Below, piece after piece: positions 42,657-51,916 of a stretch of DNA of 64,000 nucleotides. A program made the position numbers and the translations under genes. This DNA is from Flavobacteriaceae bacterium (GTDB taxonomy: Bacteria; Bacteroidota; Bacteroidia; Flavobacteriales; Flavobacteriaceae): contig JAQWSC010000014.1 of assembly GCA_029243385.1 (NCBI GenBank), positions 32,175 through 96,174 on the forward strand, in the 5' to 3' direction. Positions within the stretch are counted from its first letter, which is position 1, and each line of letters starts with the position of its first letter. The notes beneath the pieces were generated by a model. That model ran no database searches. It was given only the letters and a program-made list of their open reading frames with translations, and was not told the DNA's origin.

Positions 42657-43745
42657 CTAACGAAGGCGAATTCTTTTTCGCATGCTTCTTTCAATGGGAA
42701 AACCGTATCGGTAATATCCGAGAACAAGAGTGCACACAACCAGGACGAAAACTATCGCACCAGCAATGGATTCCGTAGTTGATAAATTGTGAGGAATTAT
42801 ACGATTTAAGCCCAATCCAAACCAAGTGCCGTATAACACAAAGTAATGAATGATGTAAACGGAAAGGGTGCGTTGTCCAATTTCTAAAAAATAAGATTTT
42901 TTAAAATAATTTTCGAGCAGCATAAAAACACCAAACAATACCAGAGTGTTGCCCAATCGAATCAAAAGATAATTGTTTTCAGTAACCATTGCCAGTAAAG
43001 GGATTTTGAAGATAAAATCAATCCCTTTTAACACATACGAAGATCCAAACATAAGAAACAAACCCAAAAGAAGGGATCCGCTTGCATAAGGGAGCAAGGT
43101 TGTTTTGTTTTTTTGAGTGTGACTGAACAAAACCGCAAAGGCTGCTCCCAACAAACAATATCCCAACCAAGGAAAAATAGAGAATACCCCTCCATTGGCT
43201 TTTGTAAAATAACTCGAAAGTATCGGGTGTAAATCCAATTCGATAGTTTTATACAAAGGTTCAAGCATAAAAATTGTGAGAGCCGATCCGATTAAGACCC
43301 ATTGAAAAATTACAGATGAAAATTTGTGAAACAAAACATACAATCCAATGAGGATAAGTAAAGAAAGCCCGATAATATGCAAAACATCTGTTTGAAAAAA
43401 CGCAGGATATAACTTTCCTTGGAGCAAGCCAAACAAATTTAGCCTAAGCAAATAGCCCCAAATTATCAGTTCAAAGCCTCTGCGAATTCCTTTAATAACA
43501 CGGGGGTTTTTAAGCCCTTTGTTGGGGTTTTTTAATAACAAAAAAACAAAGATAAAGCCTGTAATGGTAAAAAAAACGGGGGCAGTAAATCCCCGGCAGT
43601 ATGCCCAAATGCTGTAAATTATATCATTGTTGTTTCTAAATGCATCTCCCAAAAAGGTGCTTACAAAATGCCCTTGCAACATCATGAGGATTGCAAAAGC
43701 ACGAAGCGCATCGATAAAATAAAGCCTTTTTTTAGAAACTAGCAT
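42657..43745 (-). CDS. DUF1624 / heparan-alpha-glucosaminide N-acetyltransferase-like membrane protein
   Basis: A 362-residue polytopic membrane protein. The start KRLYFIDALRAFAILMMLQG with a conserved His, then CRGFTAPVFFTITGFIFVFL, is typical of DUF1624/YeiB-like transmembrane acyltransferases. About ten hydrophobic segments. The acyl acceptor is unknown, probably a cell-surface sugar or lipid. It lies 10 bases after argH and may be the last gene of the arg run. Confidence 0.82.
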   Translation of the reverse strand: MLVSKKRLYFIDALRAFAILMMLQGHFVSTFLGDAFRNNNDIIYSIWAYCRGFTAPVFFTITGFIFVFLLLKNPNKGLKNPRVIKGIRRGFELIIWGYLLRLNLFGLLQGKLYPAFFQTDVLHIIGLSLLILIGLYVLFHKFSSVIFQWVLIGSALTIFMLEPLYKTIELDLHPILSSYFTKANGGVFSIFPWLGYCLLGAAFAVLFSHTQKNKTTLLPYASGSLLLGLFLMFGSSYVLKGIDFIFKIPLLAMVTENNYLLIRLGNTLVLFGVFMLLENYFKKSYFLEIGQRTLSVYIIHYFVLYGTWFGLGLNRIIPHNLSTTESIAGAIVFVLVVCTLVLGYYRYGFPIERSMRKRIRLR

Positions 43746-43755
43746 TGCAGCAAAA

Positions 43756-45036
43756 CTACAAAATGCGATTCATCTTTTCCTGAATTTCGTCAAGGCACAA
43801 ATTACCAATACTCCCTTGGTGGGTGTGGTTGAGTTTTCGTTGAGGTATAAAATCTCCTTTTTCAATCGTTTCGCCAACTTGCTTGTAAGCATCTCGAAAA
43901 GGAACTCTTTGATTGACCAACTCGTTGAGGGTGTCTACACTAAAAAGATAGTCGTATTTTTCGTCTAGCGTAATCCCCTCTTTTACAATCACTTGCTCAA
44001 TAGAGAAAGTCATCATTTCCAAACACGCTTTCAATTCTTCAATCCCTTCTATAATAGGGCCTTTAAACAATTGCATTTCTCTGTGATATCCGCTCGGTAA
44101 GTTGTTTGCCATAAGTGTTAACTGATTGGGCAGTCCTTGAAGTGCATTGCATTTTCCGCGAATCAATTCAAACACATCCGGATTCTTTTTGTGAGGCATG
44201 ATGCTTGAACCCGTAGTCAATTCTTCAGGAAAACTTATAAAATCAAAGTTTTGACTCATGTACAAACAACTATCCATTGAAAACCGGGATAAGGTGCCAG
44301 CAATTCCTGCCATTCCCGTGGCAACGGCTTTCTCGAGTTTGCCTCTTCCCATTTGTGCTGCCACTACATTGTATTTTAAGGTTGAAAAACCCAAGGCTTT
44401 GGTAGTGCTTTCTCGGTCAATAGGGAAGGAGCTCCCATATCCTGCGGCGCTTCCTAGTGGATTTTGATCGGTCATATATTGAGCTGCATTCAAAAGAACC
44501 GTATCGTCAATCAAGCTTTCAGCATAGGCAGAAAACCAAAGACCAAAAGAAGAAGGCATTGCAATTTGCAAATGCGTATATCCTGGCAATAACACATTTT
44601 TGTGTTGATGGGCCAATACAAGAAGCGAATCAAACAGTTTTTTAGTAGCTTCTTTGATGCTGTTGATTTCTTCTTTTAAGTACAAATGCATGGCTACCAA
44701 AATTTGATCGTTTCTTGATCGCGCAGTATGTATTTTTTTACCTACTTCTCCCAGTTGTTGCGTAAGGTGAAATTCTATTTTGGAATGTACATCTTCAAAC
44801 TCTTTTTCAATGAAAAATGAACCGTCTACGATTTGTTTATTGATAACGTTCAATTCCGATACTAGAAGTTCAACTTCCTTGGAAGTGAGCAGTCCGACTT
44901 GCCCCAACATTTGAGCATGTGCAATCGATGCTAAAACATCGTACTTTGCAAGAAATAAATCGTACTCTCGATCATTGCCTACGGTAAATGAATCAATTTT
45001 TTGATGACTAACCACTCCTTTTTGCCAAAGTTTCAT
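43756..45036 (-). CDS. argH: Argininosuccinate lyase
   Basis: Last step of arginine synthesis: argininosuccinate to arginine plus fumarate. 426 residues. Signature GSSIMPHKKNPDVFELIRGK with the catalytic Ser, plus HTARSRNDQI and GYTHLQIAMP. Slightly shorter than E. coli ArgH, normal for Bacteroidota. It follows argE by 16 bases. Confidence 0.95.
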   Translation of the reverse strand: MKLWQKGVVSHQKIDSFTVGNDREYDLFLAKYDVLASIAHAQMLGQVGLLTSKEVELLVSELNVINKQIVDGSFFIEKEFEDVHSKIEFHLTQQLGEVGKKIHTARSRNDQILVAMHLYLKEEINSIKEATKKLFDSLLVLAHQHKNVLLPGYTHLQIAMPSSFGLWFSAYAESLIDDTVLLNAAQYMTDQNPLGSAAGYGSSFPIDRESTTKALGFSTLKYNVVAAQMGRGKLEKAVATGMAGIAGTLSRFSMDSCLYMSQNFDFISFPEELTTGSSIMPHKKNPDVFELIRGKCNALQGLPNQLTLMANNLPSGYHREMQLFKGPIIEGIEELKACLEMMTFSIEQVIVKEGITLDEKYDYLFSVDTLNELVNQRVPFRDAYKQVGETIEKGDFIPQRKLNHTHQGSIGNLCLDEIQEKMNRIL

Positions 45037-45052
45037 TATTTAATTTATTAGT

Positions 45053-46108
45053 TTATAATATCTTATTTAAAATACTGGTATACAAATTTATAGCTTCATT
45101 GATTTCGTCAACAAAAATATACTCATCAGCGGTGTGTGAACGCGTAGAATCACCAGGACCTAATTTTAATGAGGGACACGACAGAACCGATTGGTCTGAC
45201 AATGTCGGTGATCCGTAAGTGGGTCTATTGAGTTCCATTCCCGCTTTTACCAAAGGGTGATTTTTGGGGATGGATGACGAATTCAAACGAAGCGATCTTG
45301 GTGTGATTTCACAAGGCGCTTTGGCCTGTAAAAGATCTGTGATTTCTTGATTTGTATACTGATCATTTACACGAACATCGACTACAATATGAACTTCTGC
45401 AGGAACGACATTGTGTTGGCTTCCCGCATTGATTTGGGTTACCGTTAACTTTACATCTCCCAGTGTTTCTGAGGAACGATCAAATGTGAAATTCTCTAAC
45501 CATTGCAATACTTCAATCGATTTTAGAATGGGATTGTTGTCGTTTGGATGCGCGGCATGTCCTGCTGTTCCTTTGACTTTAACGTCAAATACAACCAGTC
45601 CTTTTTCAGAAATCGCCAATTTCATAAGAGTAGGCTCGCCTACAATAGCAACATCTATTGTCGGTAATAACGGCAATACACTGTTTAACCCATTCTTTCC
45701 CGAGCTTTCCTCTTCTGCTGAAGCCACCATCACTAAATTGTAGTTCAGGTCTTTTTGCGCATAAAAATGAGTGAATACGGCAATTAAAGAAACCAAGGCT
45801 CCTCCGGCATCGTTGCTTCCCAATCCGTAAAGTTTTCCATCTACAATATCAGGCTGGTAAGGATCTCGTGTATAGGCTCTATTGGGTCGAACGGTATCGT
45901 GATGCGAGTTCAGCAACAGTGTGGGCTTGCTTTTATCGAAATAGTGATTGAAAGCATATACATTGTTATTGGATCGCTTGAAAGGGATTTTATGTTCCTT
46001 GAACCATTCTTCGATGCGATTTGCGGTTTGATCTTCTTGAGATGAAAACGATTGTATTGAAATCAAATCTTGAAGCAATTGAATGGCTTTTTGAGTGTTT
46101 GTTTCCAT
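45053..46108 (-). CDS. argE: M20 deacylase of the arginine pathway (ArgE-like)
   Basis: Zinc-dependent M20 peptidase-family enzyme, 351 residues, that should remove the N-acyl group (acetyl or succinyl) from citrulline or ornithine. Metal ligands: NSHHDTVRP, GLGSNDAGGAL (bridging Asp), the general base in SAEEESSGKNG, EP in GEPTLMKL and the final SRSHTADEYIF. Because this cluster uses an N-acylornithine carbamoyltransferase, N-acylcitrulline is the likely substrate. It directly abuts argB. Confidence 0.88.
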   Translation of the reverse strand: METNTQKAIQLLQDLISIQSFSSQEDQTANRIEEWFKEHKIPFKRSNNNVYAFNHYFDKSKPTLLLNSHHDTVRPNRAYTRDPYQPDIVDGKLYGLGSNDAGGALVSLIAVFTHFYAQKDLNYNLVMVASAEEESSGKNGLNSVLPLLPTIDVAIVGEPTLMKLAISEKGLVVFDVKVKGTAGHAAHPNDNNPILKSIEVLQWLENFTFDRSSETLGDVKLTVTQINAGSQHNVVPAEVHIVVDVRVNDQYTNQEITDLLQAKAPCEITPRSLRLNSSSIPKNHPLVKAGMELNRPTYGSPTLSDQSVLSCPSLKLGPGDSTRSHTADEYIFVDEINEAINLYTSILNKIL

Positions 46109-46888
46109 TTACAATGTAATTTGAGTTCTTATATGGGATGTATTTTGAATCATTCTAGGGAGCCCAATGTTTACCGAATGCACTCCTTTGTTGAGTGCGT
46201 CAAAACAATTTTTTAGTTTGGGAAGCATTCCATCGGCTATAATGCCTGAATTTAGCATAACCTTGTAAGAGGCTGAGTCTATAAAAGGAATCACTGAATC
46301 GTCATCATCTACCGATTGTAAAACGCCTTTTTTCTCAAAACAATAATGAAGTACAACTTCGAAAGAATCGGAAAGACTTGCTGCTACTTCTGAAGCAATA
46401 GTATCTGCATTGGTATTGAGCAATTGTCCCTCTTGATTGTGAGTAATAGCACAAAATACTGGGGTGATGCCATGACTTAATTGTGTTTGAATGAAACCGG
46501 CGTCAACCTTTGTAACATCTCCCACAAATCCAAAATCAATTTCGGGATGATTTCTTTTTACAGATTGGATGGCATTCCCGTCGGCTCCTGACATTCCCAA
46601 AGCATTGCACCCAAGGGACTGTAATTGTGCAACCATATTCTTATTAATTAGACCTGCATATACCATTGTAACCACGTCTAAGGTTGCCGCATCGGTAATT
46701 CGTCTGCCTTGATGCATAGTGGGAGTAAGTCCCATTTCTTTAGAAAATTGAGAGCTTTTTTTACCGCCACCGTGAACCAAAATTTTAGGTCCTTTTAGCT
46801 TGGCAAAATCCTGTAAAAATGCAGTCAGCTTTTGGGTGTCGTCAATGACATTCCCTCCAATTTTGACTACTGCAATCGAATTACTCAT
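46109..46888 (-). CDS. argB: N-acetylglutamate kinase (N-acyl form)
   Basis: Phosphorylates N-acylglutamate; 259 residues. It shows KIGGNVIDD, the glycine-rich LVHGGGKKSSQ, GMSGADGNAI and NTNADTIASEVAASL. Whether the acyl is acetyl or succinyl cannot be told. No obvious N-terminal arginine-sensing helix, so feedback may fall elsewhere. It overlaps the carbamoyltransferase gene by 8 bases. Confidence 0.92.
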   Translation of the reverse strand: MSNSIAVVKIGGNVIDDTQKLTAFLQDFAKLKGPKILVHGGGKKSSQFSKEMGLTPTMHQGRRITDAATLDVVTMVYAGLINKNMVAQLQSLGCNALGMSGADGNAIQSVKRNHPEIDFGFVGDVTKVDAGFIQTQLSHGITPVFCAITHNQEGQLLNTNADTIASEVAASLSDSFEVVLHYCFEKKGVLQSVDDDDSVIPFIDSASYKVMLNSGIIADGMLPKLKNCFDALNKGVHSVNIGLPRMIQNTSHIRTQITL

Positions 46889-47828
46889 TGTCTAAAATTC
46901 TTTTTAACACGGCTTGAGCCGCGTATGTTCTGTTATTGGCCTGTTTTATAACTAACGAACTTTCATGGTTCATAACGTCATCAGAAACGACTACATTGCG
47001 TCTAATGGGTAGGCAGTGCATAAATTTGGCATGGTTTGTTGCTTCCAATTTCTTTCGGGTCAACATCCATTGATCATCAGTTCGTAATATTTTTCCATAA
47101 TCTTGGTAAGATGCCCAATTTTTCACATATACAAAATCCGCATTTTTGAGCGCTTCTTCCTGATCGTAAACAATCGGAACCCCTTTGGTGATTTTCTCAT
47201 CGAGTTCATACCCTTTTGGATGAGTAATCACAAAATCAGCCTCCTGACTCGCCATCATTTTTACAAATGAATTTGCAACCGCATGCGGCAATGCCTTTGG
47301 ATGCGGCGCCCATGACAATACAATCTTGGGTTTATGAGATGGCCAGTGTTCTTTGAGTGTTATTGCGTCCGCGACAGCCTGAAGAGGATGTGCTGTAGCA
47401 CTTTCCATATTTACAATGGGTACAGATGCGTATTTTTGAAAACTTCGAAGGACTATCTCGGATTCATCTTTTTCTTGGTCGGTTAAGCTTGCAAAGGCTC
47501 GAATAGCAACAATATCACAATATTGAGACACGACTTGTGCGGCTTCTCTGATATGCTCCGATCGAAGTCCGCTCATAACTGTTCCGTCTTCGTATTCAAT
47601 TGCCCATGCTTCGCTCGAAAAATTCATTACCATAACTTCCATACCCAAAAGTTTTGCTGCTTTTTGGGTGCTCAATCGAGTTCTTAAACTGGGATTGAAA
47701 AACAACAACCCAAGTACTTTTCGTTTTCCTAATGCTTCGTGTGCATAGGGGTCTTTTTTAAGTGTTTGCGCTTCTTGAACCAGCTTATGAAGATCCAAAT
47801 CTTCTGTTAAGTCAATAAAATTCTTCAT
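46881..47828 (-). CDS. argF': N-acetyl/N-succinyl-ornithine carbamoyltransferase
   Basis: Transfers carbamoyl phosphate to an N-acylated ornithine. 315 residues. Carbamoyl phosphate site FFNPSLRTRLSTQ; further motifs SATAHPLQAVADAITLKEH, WAPHPKALPHAVANSF and MHCLPIRRNVVVSDDV. The HCLPxRR and WxxHP patterns mark the acylornithine type (Xanthomonas AOTCase, Bacteroides SOTCase) rather than normal ArgF. Overlaps argD by 4 bases. Confidence 0.9.
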   Translation of the reverse strand: MKNFIDLTEDLDLHKLVQEAQTLKKDPYAHEALGKRKVLGLLFFNPSLRTRLSTQKAAKLLGMEVMVMNFSSEAWAIEYEDGTVMSGLRSEHIREAAQVVSQYCDIVAIRAFASLTDQEKDESEIVLRSFQKYASVPIVNMESATAHPLQAVADAITLKEHWPSHKPKIVLSWAPHPKALPHAVANSFVKMMASQEADFVITHPKGYELDEKITKGVPIVYDQEEALKNADFVYVKNWASYQDYGKILRTDDQWMLTRKKLEATNHAKFMHCLPIRRNVVVSDDVMNHESSLVIKQANNRTYAAQAVLKRILDNE

Positions 47829-48952
47829 TCTAATAGTGTTTTTAAAGCGTTAATAAGGCTGTCAATATGCTTTTTTTCAATAGATAGCGGAGGTAAAATG
47901 CGCAATAGTTTTTTGTTGCTACTGCCTCCTGTAAAGATTCGATGATCGTAAATTAATTTTTTTCGAAGTTCTCCAACCTCAAAGTCAAACTCAATACCTA
48001 ACATAAGTCCTCTTCCTTTGATTTTTTGAATCCTCGGAAGTTGTTGTGCTTGTTCTTTGAAATACACACCCATTTGAGCGGCATTGTGTTGAAGGTTTTC
48101 TTTTTCTAGTGTTTCGAGCACAGAGAGTGTTGCAGCACACGCCAAATGATTTCCTCCAAAAGTAGTTCCCAACATCCCGTATTGAGCTTCTATGCTTGGA
48201 TGAATTAGAATTCCACCTACGGGAAATCCATTTCCCATTCCCTTTGCCATCGAAATAATATGAGGTTCTATATTGTATTTTTGAAAACCAAAAAACGTCC
48301 CAGTTCTTCCAAATCCGGCTTGTACTTCATCGGCTATTAAACAGCTTTTGTATTGTTTGCACAAGGCTTCCATTTGATATACAAATTCCTCTGAGGGTTC
48401 GTCCAAACCACCAACTCCTTGTATGGATTCAAAAATCACGGCACAAACGTCGCCCTTGGCAAGTTCATTTTCAAGTTCTTTTGCATCGTTAAAAGGAAGA
48501 AATGTAACTTCTTGTTGAGCGTTTAATGGAGCATTAATTTTTTGATTGTCAGTCGAAGCAACAGCGGCGCTGGTTCTTCCGTGGAATGCATTTTTAAATG
48601 CAATTACTCGTTTTTTACCTGTATAAAAAGAGGCTAGCTTTAAGGCGTTTTCGTTGGCTTCTGCTCCCGAACTGCACAAAAATAACTGGTATCCAAGGCA
48701 TTGTGATTGCGATTCTAACAAGTTCGCTAGTTCTACTTGAAGCGGGTTTTGAATCGCATTCGAATAAAACCCAATTTTATCCAATTGATTTTTGATTCGT
48801 TTTGAGTATTCAGGATGATTGTGTCCTATTGAAATAACCGCATGTCCACCGTAAAGATCCAAATATTCTTGGTCATTGGTATCATAGACATGAACTCCTT
48901 TTGCTCGCACAGGAGTTACATCGTAAAGCGGGTAAACATCAAAAAGAGGCAT
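47825..48952 (-). CDS. argD: N-acylornithine aminotransferase
   Basis: PLP-dependent class III aminotransferase, 375 residues, forming N-acylornithine from the semialdehyde and glutamate. Motifs: SSGAEANENALKLA, AFHGRTSAAVA, LIADEVQAGFGRTG and the PLP lysine in ISMAKGMGNGFPVG. Follows proC by 3 bases and overlaps argF'. Confidence 0.93.
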   Translation of the reverse strand: MPLFDVYPLYDVTPVRAKGVHVYDTNDQEYLDLYGGHAVISIGHNHPEYSKRIKNQLDKIGFYSNAIQNPLQVELANLLESQSQCLGYQLFLCSSGAEANENALKLASFYTGKKRVIAFKNAFHGRTSAAVASTDNQKINAPLNAQQEVTFLPFNDAKELENELAKGDVCAVIFESIQGVGGLDEPSEEFVYQMEALCKQYKSCLIADEVQAGFGRTGTFFGFQKYNIEPHIISMAKGMGNGFPVGGILIHPSIEAQYGMLGTTFGGNHLACAATLSVLETLEKENLQHNAAQMGVYFKEQAQQLPRIQKIKGRGLMLGIEFDFEVGELRKKLIYDHRIFTGGSSNKKLLRILPPLSIEKKHIDSLINALKTLLE

Positions 48953-48955
48953 AGA

Positions 48956-49750
48956 TTATGTTTTTGAGATTTTGTTAATTTTTTCAAACGAAGCAACAAT
49001 ACCTTTGATCAATGAAGAACTCAATCCTTGATGCTCCATTTCGTTCAGTCCTTCAATGGTACAGCCTTTAGGGGTGGTTACCTTATCGATTTCTTGTTCA
49101 GGATGTGAGTTGGTTTCAATAAGCAAACATGCAGCTCCTAACGCAGTTTGCATGGACATTTTCATAGCTTCATGAGCATCGAAGCCCAATTGCACACCTC
49201 CTTGTGTTGTGGCTCGAATCAATCGCATCCAAAAGGCAATTCCGCTGGCACATATAACAGTTGCAGCTTGCATGTGCTCTTCTTCAATAACAATAGAAGT
49301 TCCTAATGTATTGAAAATGGCTTCTGCCAATTGCAGGCGCGATTTTCCTTTTTCATTTGAACAAAGACATGTCATGGATTTTCCAACAGAAATGGCAGTG
49401 TTTGGCATGCTACGAATGATGTAATTGTCATTTCCAATGACCTTTTCCATACGCTCAATTTTAAACCCAGTGATGGTTGATATCAGAACGTGCTTTTCGG
49501 TCAACAAGCCTTTTATGTCACTTAAAATATTTTCAAAATGACTTGGTTGCACCGCAAAAATTAGAATGTCTGAATTTTTGACTGCTTCTTGATTGTCAGA
49601 GGTAATGTGGACATTGCCGTACTCTTTCCAATCTTCAATAGACTGGGTATTTCTTTTGGTAAGATAAAGCGATGTTATGGTGTTATTGGTAATAAGCCCT
49701 TTGGCAATACTCAACCCTAAATTTCCAGCACCGATAATAGCTATTTTCAT
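48956..49750 (-). CDS. proC: Pyrroline-5-carboxylate reductase
   Basis: Reduces pyrroline-5-carboxylate to proline with NAD(P)H; 264 residues. Rossmann turn GAGNLGLSIAKGL, FAVQPSHFENIL, RSMPNTAISVGKSMTCLC and the C-terminal VTTPKGCTIEGLNEM. It is embedded in the arginine operon between argC and argD, a link between proline and arginine synthesis seen in this phylum. Confidence 0.94.
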   Translation of the reverse strand: MKIAIIGAGNLGLSIAKGLITNNTITSLYLTKRNTQSIEDWKEYGNVHITSDNQEAVKNSDILIFAVQPSHFENILSDIKGLLTEKHVLISTITGFKIERMEKVIGNDNYIIRSMPNTAISVGKSMTCLCSNEKGKSRLQLAEAIFNTLGTSIVIEEEHMQAATVICASGIAFWMRLIRATTQGGVQLGFDAHEAMKMSMQTALGAACLLIETNSHPEQEIDKVTTPKGCTIEGLNEMEHQGLSSSLIKGIVASFEKINKISKT

Positions 49751-49761
49751 AATGTATATTT

Positions 49762-50751
49762 TTAAAATGAACTGTTTTTTAATTGTAAACCACAGGTTTC
49801 ATCAAAACCAAACATGAGATTCATGTTTTGAATAGCTTGTCCTGAAGCTCCTTTAATAAGATTGTCAATGATACTGGTAACCAACAGATATCCGTCGTGT
49901 TTGTGTAAGTGTATAAAACATTGATTTGTATTTACAACTTGCTTTAGGTGGATTTCTTTTTTGGAAACCTGCGTAAAAGGATCGTTTTTGTAGGTCTCCT
50001 CGTAAAGTTTGTAAGCTTCTTCCAACGTGCCTTCGAAAGCTGTATAAGCGGTTGCATAAATTCCTCTTGTAAAGTCACCTCTAATAGGCAAAAACATCAA
50101 TTGATTGGAACTTCCTTGCAAATCCGAAAGAGTTTCATTGATTTCACCCAAATGTTGATGTTGAAAAGGCTTGTACCACGAAATGTTGTTGTTTCTCCAA
50201 CTAAAATGTGTGGTACTTGAAGGTTTTACACCCGCACCAGTGCTTCCTGTAATAGCATTGATGTGAACTTCATTATTCAATTGTTTACTCGCTGCTAAAG
50301 GCAGAAGCGCCAATTGAATAGCTGTAGCAAAACATCCAGGATTGGCAATGGCTTGAGCCGATTGAATAGCATTTTTGTTTGTTTCGGGAAGTCCATAAAC
50401 AAACGACTTTCCGATAAAATTACGATCAGCTTTCAATCGAAAATCGTTGCTTAAATCAATAATTTTGGTATTGTCATTGAATTGATTTTCACTCAAAAAA
50501 GTTCCAGAATTACCATGACCCAAACACAAGAACAATACGTTGACATCCGGATTTATAGTGTCTGTGAACGACAAATCTGTACTACCCAACAAATCTTGAT
50601 GCGTATCTGAAATAAGTGTGTTGGCACGTGTTGTACTGTACACAAAGTCAATAGTGGCTTTCGGGTGATTTACTAAAATTCGAATCAATTCCCCGCCTGT
50701 GTATCCAGAGCCTCCGATAATCCCAACCGACAATTGTTTAGTTGTTGACAT
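49762..50751 (-). CDS. argC: N-acetyl-gamma-glutamyl-phosphate reductase
   Basis: NADPH reductase, third step of arginine synthesis; 329 residues. GGSGYTGGELIRIL at the N-terminus, catalytic Cys in ANPGCFATAIQLAL, and the His region KPFQHQHLGEI. The start is set at MSTTKQLSVG (50751), which gives a 14-base overlap with argG; the longer frame would extend deep into argG. Confidence 0.94.
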   Translation of the reverse strand: MSTTKQLSVGIIGGSGYTGGELIRILVNHPKATIDFVYSTTRANTLISDTHQDLLGSTDLSFTDTINPDVNVLFLCLGHGNSGTFLSENQFNDNTKIIDLSNDFRLKADRNFIGKSFVYGLPETNKNAIQSAQAIANPGCFATAIQLALLPLAASKQLNNEVHINAITGSTGAGVKPSSTTHFSWRNNNISWYKPFQHQHLGEINETLSDLQGSSNQLMFLPIRGDFTRGIYATAYTAFEGTLEEAYKLYEETYKNDPFTQVSKKEIHLKQVVNTNQCFIHLHKHDGYLLVTSIIDNLIKGASGQAIQNMNLMFGFDETCGLQLKNSSF

Positions 50752-51916
50752 GTTGATGAATTTTGTTTTGATTAGACAATATTTTAATAAATCCTTTGGC
50801 GTCATCAGCAGACCAACCTTTGTTCATTTCTCCATAACTTCCAAAAGAAGCGTTCATCAAGTCGTTGGGAGAATTAACTCCGTCTAGAGTAAATCGGTAG
50901 GGGTGAAGTGTCAATAAAACATCACCGTTTACTGTTTCTTGAGTACTTTGCATAAATGCCTCCAAGTCTCGCATTACCGGATCAAGGTATTGCCCTTCGT
51001 GCAGTAACATACCGTAAAAACTACCTTGCTGTTCTTTTTGATATTGTTGCCATTTGGTCAGTGTATGTTTTTCGAGCAAATGGTGCGCTTTAATGATTAA
51101 TAGCGGTGCAGCAGCTTCAAAACCAACCCTTCCTTTGATACCAATAATTGTATCACCGACATGAATATCTCTTCCGATGGCATACCGACTGGCAATTTCT
51201 TCAACGGCTTTGATATTGGCAATGGCTGTGTCTTTGTGACCGTTAACTGCAGTCAATTCTCCTTTTGAAAAGGAAAGGGTGAGTTGTTCAGACTTCTTCG
51301 CTTCTAGCTGACTGGGATAAGCAGATTCTGGTAAAGGAGTGTTTGAAGTCAAGGTTTCAGAACCTCCAACGCTCGTTCCCCAAAGTCCTTGGTTGATAGA
51401 ATATTGTGCCTTTTCCCAAGAAATATCAATCCCTTCATTTTTTAAGTATGCAATTTCATCTTCACGAGAAAGCTGTTGATCTCGAATAGGTGTAATGATT
51501 TCGATTTCAGGTGCTAGCACTTGAAAAATCAAATCAAATCGTACTTGATCGTTTCCGGCTCCTGTGCTTCCATGTGCAATGTAAGAAGCATTTATTTTTT
51601 TGGCGTACTGAATGATTTCAACCCCTTGTATGATTCGTTCGGCACTCACAGAAAGAGGATACGTATTGTTCCTCAATACGTTTCCAAAAATCAAATATCT
51701 TACAATTTGTTGGTAATAATTTTCGATAGCCTCAATGGAAGTGTACGTGGAAGCCCCCATTTGAAGTGCTTTTTCATGCAACAATTGGGTGTCTTCTTCC
51801 GAAAAACCTCCTGTGTTAACACTCACAGCATGTACATCAAATCCGCTTTTTGATAAATGTTTTACGCAGTATGAGGTATCCAAACCACCACTGTATGCTA
51901 GGACAAGTTTTTTCAT
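50738..51916 (-). CDS. argG: Argininosuccinate synthase
   Basis: Joins citrulline and aspartate using ATP; 392 residues. P-loop-like LAYSGGLDTSYCVKHL, HGSTGAGNDQVRF and the aspartate/citrulline site region SVGGSETLTSN. Bacteroidota members carry these features with some divergence from E. coli ArgG. Overlaps the GNAT gene by 4 bases. Confidence 0.94.
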   Translation of the reverse strand: MKKLVLAYSGGLDTSYCVKHLSKSGFDVHAVSVNTGGFSEEDTQLLHEKALQMGASTYTSIEAIENYYQQIVRYLIFGNVLRNNTYPLSVSAERIIQGVEIIQYAKKINASYIAHGSTGAGNDQVRFDLIFQVLAPEIEIITPIRDQQLSREDEIAYLKNEGIDISWEKAQYSINQGLWGTSVGGSETLTSNTPLPESAYPSQLEAKKSEQLTLSFSKGELTAVNGHKDTAIANIKAVEEIASRYAIGRDIHVGDTIIGIKGRVGFEAAAPLLIIKAHHLLEKHTLTKWQQYQKEQQGSFYGMLLHEGQYLDPVMRDLEAFMQSTQETVNGDVLLTLHPYRFTLDGVNSPNDLMNASFGSYGEMNKGWSADDAKGFIKILSNQNKIHQHVNN

